A stretch of 64,000 nucleotides of DNA. It comes from Ensifer sp. BR816 (GTDB taxonomy: Bacteria > Pseudomonadota > Alphaproteobacteria > Rhizobiales > Rhizobiaceae). Positions 8,144 through 16,489 of this stretch are shown piece by piece. The stretch is from assembly GCF_000378985.1 (NCBI RefSeq), contig NZ_KB905370.1, forward strand, positions 5,873,520-5,937,519. The letters are read 5' to 3'. How positions within the stretch are numbered: the first letter of the stretch is position 1; every line of letters starts with the position of its first letter. Position numbers and translations under genes: made by a program. The notes beneath the pieces are model-generated. The model did not search any database. It saw only the letters and a list, made by a program, of their open reading frames with translations, and had not been told where the DNA came from.

Positions 8144-9013
8144 ATGGCCAAAGTCGCATTCATTGGTCTCGGCGTCATGGGGTACCCGATGGCCGGCCAT
8201 CTCAAGGTCCGGGGTGGACATGATCTGACCGTCTACAATCGCACTGCCGCCAAGGCTGAGCGTTGGGCGGCCGAGTTCGGCGGACGCGCCGCGGCAACGC
8301 CTGCCGAGGCGGCAAAGGGCCAGGATTTCATTTTTGCCTGTGTCGGCAATGACGACGACCTGCGTTCCGTGACCACCGGCAAGGACGGGGCTTTCGAGAC
8401 GATTGCCTCCGGCGCAATCTTCGTCGACAACACGACGGCGTCCGCCGAGGTCGCCCGCGAGCTTTATGCCGCCGCTGGCGCCAAAGGCGCGCATTTCATC
8501 GACGCGCCGGTTTCCGGCGGCCAGGCGGGTGCCGAAAATGGCGCGCTGACGGTCATGTGCGGCGGCGATGCCGAGGCCTTCGATCGGGCCAAGCCGGTTA
8601 TCGACGCCTATGCGCGAATGGTCGGGTTGATGGGACCGGCCGGCGCCGGACAGCTTACCAAGATGATCAACCAGATCTGCATTGCCGGACTCGTGCAGGG
8701 CCTCGCCGAGGGCATCCATTTTGGCAAGAAGGCAGGGCTCGACATCGAAAAGGTCATCGAAGTCATTTCCAAGGGCGCGGCCGGCTCCTGGCAGATGGAA
8801 AACCGCCACAAGACGATGAATGCCGGAAAATACGATTTCGGCTTTGCCGTTGACTGGATGCGCAAGGACCTCGATATCGTGCTCGCCGAAGCGCGGCGCA
8901 ACGGCGCCAAGCTGCCGGTCACCGCTTTGGTCGACCAGTTCTATGGCGACGTCCAGGCCCTTGGCGGCAACCGCTGGGACACGTCGTCCCTGCTCGCCCG
9001 GCTCGAAAAATGA
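8144..9013 (+). CDS. 3-hydroxyisobutyrate dehydrogenase family NAD(P)-dependent oxidoreductase
   Basis: A 289-residue beta-hydroxyacid dehydrogenase. The dinucleotide site GLGVMGYPMAGHL is at residues 7-19, the substrate-binding DAPVSGGQAGAENGAL segment around 122-137, and the catalytic lysine sits in GAGQLTKMINQ near residue 171. These features cover 3-hydroxyisobutyrate dehydrogenase, tartronate semialdehyde reductase and related enzymes, and the substrate cannot be chosen from sequence alone. It overlaps the DNA alkylation repair gene by 4 bases (ATGA at 9010-9013), indicating co-expression. Confidence 0.85.
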   Translation: MAKVAFIGLGVMGYPMAGHLKVRGGHDLTVYNRTAAKAERWAAEFGGRAAATPAEAAKGQDFIFACVGNDDDLRSVTTGKDGAFETIASGAIFVDNTTASAEVARELYAAAGAKGAHFIDAPVSGGQAGAENGALTVMCGGDAEAFDRAKPVIDAYARMVGLMGPAGAGQLTKMINQICIAGLVQGLAEGIHFGKKAGLDIEKVIEVISKGAAGSWQMENRHKTMNAGKYDFGFAVDWMRKDLDIVLAEARRNGAKLPVTALVDQFYGDVQALGGNRWDTSSLLARLEK

Positions 9014-9708
9014 CGCTTTCGCCGAAATCATCGGCGGAAGACCTCATCGATCATCTGCGTCGCCATGCCTCTCCGGAAAACCGCGCGGGCATGGCGCGCT
9101 TCGGCATCGCGACCGAAGCGGCCCTGGGCGTCTCGAACGTCGAGCTTCGTCGGATCGCCCGGCTGGCAAAGGCCGATCATGACCGCGCGCTCTCACTCTG
9201 GCGGTCGGGCATCCGCGAGGCGCGAATTCTCGCGGCATACACCGCCGATCCCAGGACATTGACGCTCGACGAGGCACGGCTTTGGGCAGGCGATTGCAAC
9301 TCCTGGGAAATCGTCGATACGGTCGCCGACCTTTTCGTCGCGGCGCGGCTCGAGCAGGTGCTCGTCCCGGAATTCGCCGGCGATCGCCGGGAATTCGTCC
9401 GCCGCCTCGCCTTCGCGATGATCGCGACCTGTGCAGTGCACCTGAAGCAGGAGCCGGATTCAACACTGCTCGCCTGGCTGCCATTGATCGAGGCACATGC
9501 CGGCGACGAACGCAATTTCGTGAAGAAGGCCGTCAACTGGGCGCTGAGACAGATCGGCAAGCGCAGCGCCACCTGCCACGGAGCTGCGCTCACGCTCGCG
9601 GAAAGGCTCGCCGCGAGCGGCAATCGCGCAGCCCGCTGGACGGGAAAGGATGCCGCTCGCGAATTGAACGGCCCAAAAGTCCGCTCCAAGCTCAGCCTTA
9701 CGGGCTAA
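9010..9708 (+). CDS. DNA alkylation repair protein (AlkD-like)
   Basis: A 232-residue all-helical protein of the AlkD HEAT-like family, which excises or handles alkylated bases without base flipping. Recognisable segments are GVSNVELRRIARLAK, EARILAAYTADP, WAGDCNSWEIVD (the conserved Asp-Trp region) and NFVKKAVNWALRQIGKR near residues 170-186. Translation is coupled to the upstream dehydrogenase through an ATGA overlap. It converges on the Lrp-type regulator gene. The pairing with a metabolic dehydrogenase is unexplained. Confidence 0.85.
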   Translation: MTLSPKSSAEDLIDHLRRHASPENRAGMARFGIATEAALGVSNVELRRIARLAKADHDRALSLWRSGIREARILAAYTADPRTLTLDEARLWAGDCNSWEIVDTVADLFVAARLEQVLVPEFAGDRREFVRRLAFAMIATCAVHLKQEPDSTLLAWLPLIEAHAGDERNFVKKAVNWALRQIGKRSATCHGAALTLAERLAASGNRAARWTGKDAARELNGPKVRSKLSLTG

Positions 9709-9772
9709 AACTATTCAATGAAATCACAATGATGGACGCGAAAGCTTCACCGCCGCGTGAACTGCGAATGGC

Positions 9773-10261
9773 CTAATCTTCGCTTGATTTCGCCTGATCG
9801 ATGGCCATGTAGTCCAGCGGCAATTGCGTCGTGTATTTGATTTGCTCCATGGCGAAGGCCGAGGAAACGTCGCGAATCTCGATCTTGGCGATGAGACGCT
9901 TGTAGAAGGCGTCGTAGGCGCCGATATCCGGTACGACGACCCGCAGCAGATAATCCACGTCACCGCTCATGCGGTAGAACTCGACCACCTCCGGAAAATC
10001 GGCGACCACTTCGGAGAAGCGGCGCAGCCATTCCATCGAGTGGGCGTTGGTGCGAACCGAGACGAACACCGTCACCTTGGTATTGACCTTGACGGGATCG
10101 AGAAGCGCGACACGGCGGCGGATGACGCCGTCTTCTTCCATCTTCTGGATGCGCCGCCAGCAAGGGGTCGTCGAAAGCCCGACCTTCTTGGCGAGGTCGG
10201 CAACGGCCAAGGTCGAGTCTTCCTGCAAAAGGCGCAGGATCTTGCGGTCCAGACGGTCCAT
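9773..10261 (-). CDS. Lrp/AsnC family transcriptional regulator
   Basis: A 162-residue protein. The N-terminal winged helix-turn-helix (DRLDRKILRLLQEDSTLAVA, KVGLSTTPCWRRIQKMEEDG) is typical of Lrp, and the C-terminal RAM ligand-binding domain includes RMSGDVDYLLRVVVPDIGAY. Residue use (KVTVFVSVRTNAHSMEWL) resembles regulators of amino-acid catabolism genes, but no obvious target is adjacent: the divergent side ends on a DNA-repair gene. The start ATG lies 64 bp after the uracil-DNA glycosylase gene, with AT-rich promoter DNA between. Confidence 0.85.
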   Translation of the reverse strand: MDRLDRKILRLLQEDSTLAVADLAKKVGLSTTPCWRRIQKMEEDGVIRRRVALLDPVKVNTKVTVFVSVRTNAHSMEWLRRFSEVVADFPEVVEFYRMSGDVDYLLRVVVPDIGAYDAFYKRLIAKIEIRDVSSAFAMEQIKYTTQLPLDYMAIDQAKSSED

Positions 10262-10325
10262 GGAAAATCCTCTCGAATATTTTTTCCTCTATAGCGCGAA
10301 ATTTAGGAAAATAAAGAAAATTGTT

Positions 10326-10961
10326 TCAGTGGATCAATGCCTCGACTCGGGCGCGCAGGAACGGAAGCAGTTCCGCCTCGAACCAGGGATTCTTCCGTAA
10401 CCAGCCGGTGTTGCGCCAGCTGGGATGGGGCACGGGCAATACGGCAGTTCCGAAATTGCGCGCCGCAAAGCGGCGCCACTCGCGTACAGTCTCGGTCATG
10501 GATTTCGGACACTCCGCACCGAGATGCCAGCGCTGTGCATAGTGACCGACCGCCAGCATGAGCTCGATCTGCGGCATGGCATCCATCACCCTCTGCCGCC
10601 AAAGCGGTGCACATTCGGCCCGCGGCGGCAGGTCGCTGCCATGTCTGTCATATCCGGGGAAGCAGAAGCCCATCGGCACAATTGCAAAATTGGACGGGTC
10701 GTAAAAGGTTTCCCGGTCGACCGCCAGCCATTGCCGCAGCCGGTCGCCCGAAGCGTCGTTGAAGGGAAGCCCGCTCTCATGCACCCGCAAGCCCGGCGCC
10801 TGGCCGGCGATCAGGATCCGGGCGGTGGTGGAAAGGACCGCCACGGGCCGCGGCTCATGCGGCAACCGATGGCCCTCGCCGCGCGCCGGATTGTCGCGAC
10901 AGAGGCGGCAGGCCGCGATCGCGGCACGCAATTCCTGCAGCCGATCCTCGGCGCTAGGCAC
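10326..10961 (-). CDS. Uracil-DNA glycosylase family protein
   Basis: A 211-residue protein. The start is taken as the GTG at 10961, which overlaps the end of the nuclease gene by 8 bases; the frame stays open further upstream, but that part reads as out-of-frame nuclease sequence. It has CRLCRDNP near the N-terminus, the uracil-pocket motif GQAPGLRVHESGLPFND near residues 56-72 and the DNA-intercalation loop region PVPHPSWRNTGW near the C-terminus, as in family 4/5-like UDGs. Only the CRLC cysteine pair is evident, so an iron-sulfur cluster is uncertain. Likely role: base excision of uracil or deaminated bases. Confidence 0.75.
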   Translation of the reverse strand: MPSAEDRLQELRAAIAACRLCRDNPARGEGHRLPHEPRPVAVLSTTARILIAGQAPGLRVHESGLPFNDASGDRLRQWLAVDRETFYDPSNFAIVPMGFCFPGYDRHGSDLPPRAECAPLWRQRVMDAMPQIELMLAVGHYAQRWHLGAECPKSMTETVREWRRFAARNFGTAVLPVPHPSWRNTGWLRKNPWFEAELLPFLRARVEALIH

Positions 10962-11670
10962 CGCCGATCTCCTTCGCGATCCTCCAGGCCTCGTCCTCGA
11001 GCCATTGCCCGATAAGTTCCAGCCAGTCGCCCGCCCGGTGCGGCGTCTCTTCGGCCTCGCCCTGGGAGCGGCGCCATTCCTGCGGCCGGACGAACTGCGC
11101 CGCCCACAGCCCGGCACGGCGGTTTCGCGCCTGCTCCTCCTCTTCGCGGTACAGCCCATAGCTGACGGCATGGCCCGAGAGAACCATCTCGCGGCCGATG
11201 TTCCGTTCGCCGGCTTCGCAGAGGCCAAGCTCGCGGCCGTAGCGATCATGGCCATGAAGGCGGCAGCGCGTCGTCGTTCCACCGATCAGATCTTCCAGTC
11301 GCCGCCGCGCCGCCGCGCCGCAGTCCCACGCCGCCCCATCGCGCCGGCACGTCTGGCCAATCTCCGGGGCATCGATCCCCTCGATCCTCACACGGCGGCC
11401 GCTGAGGCGCAGGCTGTCTCCATCACTCGCGATAGCCGCGCCACTGAGTTCGCCGGTTACGGCTCTTTCCGGAGGTGGTAGCCTGGAAGCGACATAGGCG
11501 CCAAGGGTGAGCAGCAGAAGAAACACCCAGCCGCCGATCAGGCTAGCTCGCCCGTCCGAGCGATTGCTCCGCGGTGCAGCACTTCCCGAACGCCCAAAAG
11601 CGAAGCGCCGGCCGATCGGCGCCGGCCGCCCGCCACCGACGATACGAAACTTGCGGTGCCCTGGCTTCAA
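10954..11670 (-). CDS. Membrane-anchored thermonuclease (SNase-like) protein
   Basis: A 238-residue protein with a basic N-terminus, one membrane segment (GGWVFLLLLTLGAYVASRL) and a staphylococcal-nuclease fold: VRIEGIDAPEIGQTC, DRYGRELGLC, GREMVLSGHAVSYG and RAGLWAAQFVRPQEWRR. The catalytic Arg/Asp/Glu positions (EGIDAPE, DRYGRE) are kept. The TTG at 11670 is proposed as the start because AGGGAGG lies seven bases upstream; the frame continues to 11790, but those codons fall partly in a repeat element. It probably cuts nucleic acids outside the cytoplasm. It overlaps the glycosylase gene. Confidence 0.7.
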   Translation of the reverse strand: MKPGHRKFRIVGGGRPAPIGRRFAFGRSGSAAPRSNRSDGRASLIGGWVFLLLLTLGAYVASRLPPPERAVTGELSGAAIASDGDSLRLSGRRVRIEGIDAPEIGQTCRRDGAAWDCGAAARRRLEDLIGGTTTRCRLHGHDRYGRELGLCEAGERNIGREMVLSGHAVSYGLYREEEEQARNRRAGLWAAQFVRPQEWRRSQGEAEETPHRAGDWLELIGQWLEDEAWRIAKEIGGA

Positions 11671-11749
11671 GCGGCGACCTCCCTGTCTGGCGTCAGCCAA
11701 AAAACGCAATCGCGCCACAATGGTTGTCGAATCCTTCCATTCTCCATGT

Positions 11750-11843
11750 ATCCCTAAATCATGCGATTTAGGGATAAAAACATGCAGCAATTCAAAGTAC
11801 TACAGCGACCTTAGCGCGTCTGGTAAGACGCGCGGCGTTGTAG
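11750..11843. repeat. Rhizobial intergenic mosaic element, copy 1
   Basis: Two hairpins joined by catgcagcaattcaaagtac. The first is ATCCCTAAATC/GATTTAGGGAT (11750-11775). The second is GCGCGTCT/AGACGCGC (11814-11833), embedded in TACAGCG...GTTGTA. The same architecture recurs at 15221, 16147 and 17206. Confidence 0.8.
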
Positions 11844-11908
11844 GGGCAGCAACTTCTTAAGGATTGGATCCTAGACTGCAAGCCAAACGCAATCCCCGAC
11901 CAAAACTC

Positions 11909-13444
11909 ATGAGCATCGCCGTCAGCACATCGACTGATAAGATCATCGTCGACAAGTCACGAAACCATCGAAACAAGGCCGTTTCGAAGGCGGTGCGCGC
12001 GACTCGCCAGCGGCTGCAGACCGGTTCGTCAGCCCCGGCCGGCTTCGACCGCGAAATGCTCCTTCTCCACATCGATGCCGTGCTGCACGGGGCAATCGCC
12101 CTCCCCCTGCTCGTCGGCTTGATCTCGGCGATCGGCCTTTATCTCTCCGAGGAGCCGAGCATCCTCCTTTGGGGGCTGATGACGCTTTCGGCCCATGCGG
12201 TTACGGTTTTCCTGGCGCGCAAGGCCAAGCGCCAGAGCATCGGCGCCGATAAGGTCGCGATCTGGCGCCGCCGCTTTCTTGCCGGCCAATTGCTGATGGG
12301 ACTGTGCTGGGCCATTTTTGCCCTGCAGGACTGCAGCGCCTGCGGCGAGATCCGTTTCGCCCTATTCGAAGGCACCGGGCTTTTCATCGCGCTTGCCGCC
12401 ACCGCAATGGGAACGTTCCTGCTGCGCAACGCACTGCTCTATACCTTTCTGCCGGTCGTTGCCGCACTCGGGTTCTTGTCGCTGACGGTCGGGGATCCCG
12501 TCCATGTCGGCCTGACCGGCATTCTGTCGCTGACGCTCGTTTTTCTCGCCTTCATGACCGAGCGCATGAATAGGGCGAACGTGCACATTCTCTCGATGCA
12601 ATCGGAGAAGGACGACCTGATCGCCGAACTCGAAGTGGCGAAGTCCATGTCGGACGAGGCGCGCCGGCGCGCTGAAGAGGCAAACCTCGCCAAATCCCGC
12701 TTCCTTGCCTCGATGTCGCACGAACTGCGCACGCCGCTCAATGCCATTCTCGGCTTTTCGGAGGTGATGTCGACGGAAGTGCTGGGTCCGCTGAGCAACC
12801 CGACCTACAAGGAATACACGGTCGACATTCACCGTTCCGGCGAACATCTCCTGAACCTCATCAACGAGATCCTCGATCTTTCCCGCATTGAAGCCGGGCG
12901 GTACGAACTCAACGAAGAGGCGGTCAATCTCGTCGAGATCGCCGAGGATTGCATCGGCATGGTGCAGCTCCGCGCCCGAGGCAAGAACATTTCGATCGAG
13001 CCGCAGTTCGAACAGGGCATGCCGGCCGTCTGGGTCGACGAGAAGGCGATGCGTCAGGTCGCTCTCAATCTGCTGTCGAATGCCGTCAAGTTCACGCCTT
13101 CGGGCGGCGAGATCACCGTCAAGGTCGGCTGGACCGCCGGCGGCGGGCAATACATCTCCATCAAGGACAATGGTCCGGGCATTCCCGAGGAGGAGATCCC
13201 GATCGTGCTTTCCGCCTTCGGCCAGGGCTCGATCGCGATCAAGAGCGCCGAACAGGGCACCGGGCTCGGCCTGCCGATCGTCCAGGCGATCCTCGCCAAG
13301 CACAACGGCCAATTCATTCTGCGTTCGAAGCTTCGCGAAGGCACCGAGGCGATCGCCATCCTGCCGCCCCGCCGCATCCTGCAGAGCCTGCCGCCGGTCG
13401 AGGACGTCCCCTCGCCCGCGCGCCGCCGCAAGAGCTTTGCCTGA
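11909..13444 (+). CDS. Membrane sensor histidine kinase (PleC/PdhS-like)
   Basis: A 511-residue protein. About six hydrophobic segments fill residues 45-215 and form an integral membrane sensor with no large external loop. A coiled linker (EARRRAEEANLAKSRFLASM) leads to the dimerisation/phosphoacceptor domain with SMSHELRTPLNAILGFSEVM; the phosphorylated His is about residue 271. The ATPase domain has NLLSNAVKF, DNGPGIP and GTGLGLP. The HisKA region closely resembles PleC/DivJ/PdhS kinases that act on DivK in alphaproteobacteria. No response regulator is adjacent. The ATG at 11909 is chosen over an in-frame TTG at 11864; its ribosome site is weak. Confidence 0.8.
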   Translation: MSIAVSTSTDKIIVDKSRNHRNKAVSKAVRATRQRLQTGSSAPAGFDREMLLLHIDAVLHGAIALPLLVGLISAIGLYLSEEPSILLWGLMTLSAHAVTVFLARKAKRQSIGADKVAIWRRRFLAGQLLMGLCWAIFALQDCSACGEIRFALFEGTGLFIALAATAMGTFLLRNALLYTFLPVVAALGFLSLTVGDPVHVGLTGILSLTLVFLAFMTERMNRANVHILSMQSEKDDLIAELEVAKSMSDEARRRAEEANLAKSRFLASMSHELRTPLNAILGFSEVMSTEVLGPLSNPTYKEYTVDIHRSGEHLLNLINEILDLSRIEAGRYELNEEAVNLVEIAEDCIGMVQLRARGKNISIEPQFEQGMPAVWVDEKAMRQVALNLLSNAVKFTPSGGEITVKVGWTAGGGQYISIKDNGPGIPEEEIPIVLSAFGQGSIAIKSAEQGTGLGLPIVQAILAKHNGQFILRSKLREGTEAIAILPPRRILQSLPPVEDVPSPARRRKSFA

Positions 13445-13467
13445 TCGAATGCCCTTGCTGACCGTCG

Positions 13468-13881
13468 TCAGCCAAGATAATGCGCCAGAAACACCACGTA
13501 AAAAGCGTATGTTGCGTTTGCCAGGATCAGGCAAAGGCAGGCGAAGGACCCGAGATCCTTGGCATGCTTGCCCATTTCCGAGATTTCCGGCGAGACGCGG
13601 TCGACAATCTCCTCGATGGCCGTGTTGATCGCTTCGAAGGCCATCATCAACAGGAAGAGAATCGCCATCGCGACATACTGGAAGAGGGTCGCGCCGGCGA
13701 CGGCGAAGGCAACCATGGCGACGGCGAATGCCATGAGTTCGTGCCGAAAGGCCGCCTCGCCGATCAGCCGCTTCGCGCCGCCGAGCGAGTAACTCGCAGC
13801 CGCAAAAAGATGCCGGATACCCTTATGCTTTGTAAAAGGGGCGGTGCGACCGGTGGGTGAGCTAGTGTTCTTGGCGTCCAT
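13468..13881 (-). CDS. dgkA: Diacylglycerol kinase
   Basis: A 137-residue inner-membrane enzyme that phosphorylates diacylglycerol to recycle lipid headgroup by-products. After a hydrophilic N-terminus it has three membrane helices and the family signature [20 protein letters not shown] near residues 82-101, followed by [20 protein letters not shown] is the first active-site helix. Length is close to the 121 residues of E. coli DgkA. It converges on the histidine kinase gene with a 23-bp gap and lies 184 bp downstream of cobT on the same strand. Confidence 0.9.
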   Translation of the reverse strand: MDAKNTSSPTGRTAPFTKHKGIRHLFAAASYSLGGAKRLIGEAAFRHELMAFAVAMVAFAVAGATLFQYVAMAILFLLMMAFEAINTAIEEIVDRVSPEISEMGKHAKDLGSFACLCLILANATYAFYVVFLAHYLG

Positions 13882-13943
13882 TTCGTCTCGACGAGCTTGA
13901 AACTGCGAAGCTTCGACATTCCGATTGCGGCGAATGCGAGGCC

Positions 13944-13965
13944 GGCCTGCATCAAAGAGCAGGCC
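13944..13965. other. Hairpin between cobT and dgkA
   Basis: GGCCTGC (13944-13950) and GCAGGCC (13959-13965) form a 7-bp stem with an 8-base loop in the 184-bp gap between cobT and dgkA. No T-run follows on either strand, so termination is doubtful. I looked here for a cobalamin riboswitch core and found none. Confidence 0.35.
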
Positions 13966-14065
13966 CGCGTCTCCCGATAGGGGAGAAGACGGCTGGCATC
14001 AAGACCGCAACCGCCAAGCATAACATGGCTGACAGTCGACCGACAGGAATGGCGACGCCTGTCCG

Positions 14066-15082
14066 TCAGTCCTTATTGCTGACGCCGGCCTGGGCGAAGG
14101 TCGCCATCCCGCCATGGCACGCAGCGGCCGCCTTGACGATGCCTGCAGCAAGTGCCGCGCCCGTGCCCTCGCCGAGCCGCATGCCGAGCGCCAGGAGCGG
14201 CGTCTTGCCGAGCCTCTCGATGGCGCGGATATGCCCCGGCTCTCCAGACACATGACCGATCAGGCAATGGTCGAGTGCTGCCGGGTTGGCAGCCTTGAGG
14301 ATCGACGCCGCAGCCGTTGCCACGTAGCCGTCGATGATCACCGGTACCTTCTGGATGCGCGCCGCAAGAATGGCGCCGGCCATGGCCGCGATCTCGCGCC
14401 CGCCGAGCCGGCGCATCAGTTCGAGCGGATCGGACAGGTGATCGCGATGCAAGGCCACGGCCTTCTCGACCGCCGCGATCTTGCGCTTCAGCACTTCACC
14501 CTCCGAGCCGGTGCCAGGACCGACCCATTCCTCGGCGGTTCCACCATAGAGGCCGAGATTGATCGCGGCGGCGATCGTCGTGTTGCCAATTCCCATCTCG
14601 CCGATGCAGAGCAGGTCCGTGCCGCCGGCAATCGCTTCCATGCCGAAGGCCATCGTCGCGGCGCAGTCGCGTTCGGACAGTGCCGCTTCCTCGGTGATGT
14701 CGCCGGTCGGGTAGTCGAGGGCGAGGTCGAAGACCTTGAGCCCCAGGTCATGGGTCACGCAAATCTGATTGATGGCCGCGCCACCTGCGGCGAAATTCTC
14801 GACCATCTGCGCCGTAACCGACGAGGGGAAAGGCGTGACGCCTTGCCTTGTAACGCCGTGGTTGCCGGCAAAGATCGCGACGAGCGGCCGGTTGACGGCA
14901 GGTGGGCGGCCCGTCCAGGCGGCGAGCCAGAAGGCGATTTCCTCAAGACGGCCGAGCGCACCCGGCGGCTTCGTCAATTGCGCATCCCGCTCGCGCGCCG
15001 CAACGAGCGCCGCCGCGTCCGGCCCCGGCAGGTTACGCAACAACTCGCGGAAATCATCAAACGGCAGGCCGCTGGCACTCAT
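14066..15082 (-). CDS. cobT: Nicotinate-nucleotide--dimethylbenzimidazole phosphoribosyltransferase
   Basis: A 338-residue cytosolic enzyme that makes alpha-ribazole phosphate for the lower ligand of cobalamin. Signatures are LTKPPGALGRLEEIAFWLA near residues 36-54, AGNHGVTRQGVTPFPSSVT, IGEMGIGNTTIAAAI and the C-terminal MRLGEGTGAALA holding the catalytic glutamate. The ATG at 15082 is preferred since AAGGA lies six bases before it; the frame also has an ATG at 15097. The gene is divergent from cobS, with which it acts in nucleotide-loop assembly; the shared 250-bp gap contains a mosaic element. Rhizobial nomenclature may call it cobU. Confidence 0.93.
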   Translation of the reverse strand: MSASGLPFDDFRELLRNLPGPDAAALVAARERDAQLTKPPGALGRLEEIAFWLAAWTGRPPAVNRPLVAIFAGNHGVTRQGVTPFPSSVTAQMVENFAAGGAAINQICVTHDLGLKVFDLALDYPTGDITEEAALSERDCAATMAFGMEAIAGGTDLLCIGEMGIGNTTIAAAINLGLYGGTAEEWVGPGTGSEGEVLKRKIAAVEKAVALHRDHLSDPLELMRRLGGREIAAMAGAILAARIQKVPVIIDGYVATAAASILKAANPAALDHCLIGHVSGEPGHIRAIERLGKTPLLALGMRLGEGTGAALAAGIVKAAAACHGGMATFAQAGVSNKD

Positions 15083-15220
15083 GGAAAATCCTTGCATGTC
15101 GGAAGGGTCGTTCGACGCCCGTCATAGAGGCTGCCATCGCTTCCGGCAACGGCATTTGCGCCAAATGCTGTCGCCGGAGCATGATCGGGTAAAAGGCCAG
15201 CGATTCGGGCGGTTCCGACC

Positions 15221-15313
15221 TACAGCGCCGTGCGTCTTTTCAGACGCACTGAGGACGCTGTAGCACTTTGAATTGCTGCATGTTTTCTCCTTAAATCGGC
15301 TACGATTTAAGGA
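15221..15313. repeat. Rhizobial intergenic mosaic element, copy 2
   Basis: TACAGCG followed by the TGCGTCT/AGACGCA hairpin, the joining segment ttgaattgctgcatg, and the CTCCTTAAATCG/CGATTTAAGGAG hairpin. Its right end abuts the cobS ribosome site (taggagagaca), so it must be transcribed in the cobS leader. Confidence 0.85.
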
Positions 15314-15333
15314 GACATGCAGTAGGAGAGACA

Positions 15334-16122
15334 ATGCACTTGGTTGGCGATCTCTGTGACGATCTGGCGCGATCTGTGGCGTTCCTGAGCCGCATTCCCA
15401 TGCCTCAACGGCATTTCGCCGGCCATGACGGCCGGCTGAGCCGCGCGGTGCGCACTTTCCCGCTCGCCGGCATTCTGATCGCCTCCCCGGCGGCCTTGCT
15501 GGCGGCACTTCTGGACATGCTTCAAGCGAGTTCGCTGTTTACCGCCTTCCTAATCGTCGGCGTCCAGGCGCTCGTGACCGGCGCCCTACACGAAGACGGT
15601 CTCGGCGATACGGCCGACGGCCTGGGCGGCGGCCGCGATCGCGAATCCGCTCTGGCGATCATGAAGGACAGCCGCATCGGCACCTATGCAGCGGTGGCAC
15701 TCATCCTCTCCTTCGGCCTTCGCGTTTCGGCGCTCGCTGCCTTTCTGCCGCTCCTTTCGTCGCTGGGTGCCGCATCGGCGCTTCTGGGAACGGCCGCCCT
15801 CAGCCGCGCTGCCATGGTCTGGCACTGGTCGCGCCTGCCGCCGGCGCGCCGCGACGGCGTCGCCGCCGCCGCCGGCATTCCGGAACCGCGTGCGACATCA
15901 CAAGCGATCGGCTCCAGCGTGATCCTCTCGCTATTGCTGTTCTATGCCGCTGGCATTCCGGTGATCGCAACGCTGGCAGCATTCGCCGCCTTCGCCCTCA
16001 CCGTGCTTGGCTTTGGCAGGATCGTCTCCCACAAGCTCGGTGGCCATACAGGCGACACGATCGGCGCCACGCAGCAGCTGACGGAGATCGCCGTCCTCGG
16101 CGCTCTTGCGCTGGCGATCTGA
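15334..16122 (+). CDS. cobS: Adenosylcobinamide-GDP ribazoletransferase (cobalamin synthase)
   Basis: A 262-residue inner-membrane enzyme joining adenosylcobinamide-GDP with alpha-ribazole to give adenosylcobalamin. It has the N-terminal FLSRIPMP segment, the diagnostic metal-binding motif GALHEDGLGDTADGLGGG near residues 82-99 and MKDSRIGTYA soon after, then multiple hydrophobic helices and a C-terminal SHKLGGHTGDTIGATQQL. The start has AGGAGAGACA directly ahead. The gene is called cobV in some rhizobial annotations. It is divergent from cobT, whose product supplies its substrate. Confidence 0.93.
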   Translation: MHLVGDLCDDLARSVAFLSRIPMPQRHFAGHDGRLSRAVRTFPLAGILIASPAALLAALLDMLQASSLFTAFLIVGVQALVTGALHEDGLGDTADGLGGGRDRESALAIMKDSRIGTYAAVALILSFGLRVSALAAFLPLLSSLGAASALLGTAALSRAAMVWHWSRLPPARRDGVAAAAGIPEPRATSQAIGSSVILSLLLFYAAGIPVIATLAAFAAFALTVLGFGRIVSHKLGGHTGDTIGATQQLTEIAVLGALALAI

Positions 16123-16146
16123 AAAGCCGATATAAATCGAACAACT

Positions 16147-16247
16147 TACAGCGACGCGCGTCTGATCAGACGCGCAAAAGTCGCTGTAGCACCTTGAAGT
16201 GCTGCATGTTTTTGTCCTTAAATCATTCCGATTTAAGGAACATGCAG
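16147..16247. repeat. Rhizobial intergenic mosaic element, copy 3
   Basis: TACAGCG, then a GCGCGTCTGATCAGACGCGC palindrome, the joining segment ccttgaagtgctgcatg, and a CCTTAAATC/GATTTAAGG hairpin ending in catgcag. It fills the gap between cobS and the DUF1289 gene. Confidence 0.85.
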
Positions 16248-16267
16248 GAGCAGAGCACGCCGAGCCG

Positions 16268-16489
16268 ATGGAATCTCCTTGCATTCTCGTCTGCGCGATC
16301 GACGACCGGACAGGCTACTGTTTCGGCTGCGGGCGCACGCGCGATGAGATCGGCTCCTGGACGCTCTACAGCGACGCAGAACGGCACAATATCATGCAGG
16401 CACTGCCGACGCGGCTGGAGACCGTCGAGCGGAAGCCGCGGCGCGAAACACGCAGGGCGCGACTGGCGCGGGAACGAAACGGCGCATGA
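16268..16489 (+). CDS. DUF1289 domain protein
   Basis: A 73-residue protein starting at the ATG at 16268; the frame continues into the upstream repeat element, but those codons are unlikely to be translated. The core SPCILVCAIDDRTGYCFGCG followed by RTRDEIGSW is the DUF1289 signature with four conserved cysteines in a zinc-ribbon-like spacing (C-x3-C-x8-C-x2-C). The tail is basic (ERKPRRETRRARLARERNG), suggesting nucleic-acid contact. It is coupled to the aspartic protease gene by an ATGA overlap. Function unknown. Confidence 0.8.
   Translation: MESPCILVCAIDDRTGYCFGCGRTRDEIGSWTLYSDAERHNIMQALPTRLETVERKPRRETRRARLARERNGA

Noticed and set aside
13882..14065. Possible cobalamin riboswitch near cobT
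   Set aside because: Only a simple 7-bp hairpin is present; I find no B12-box-like conserved core, and the region is downstream of cobT.
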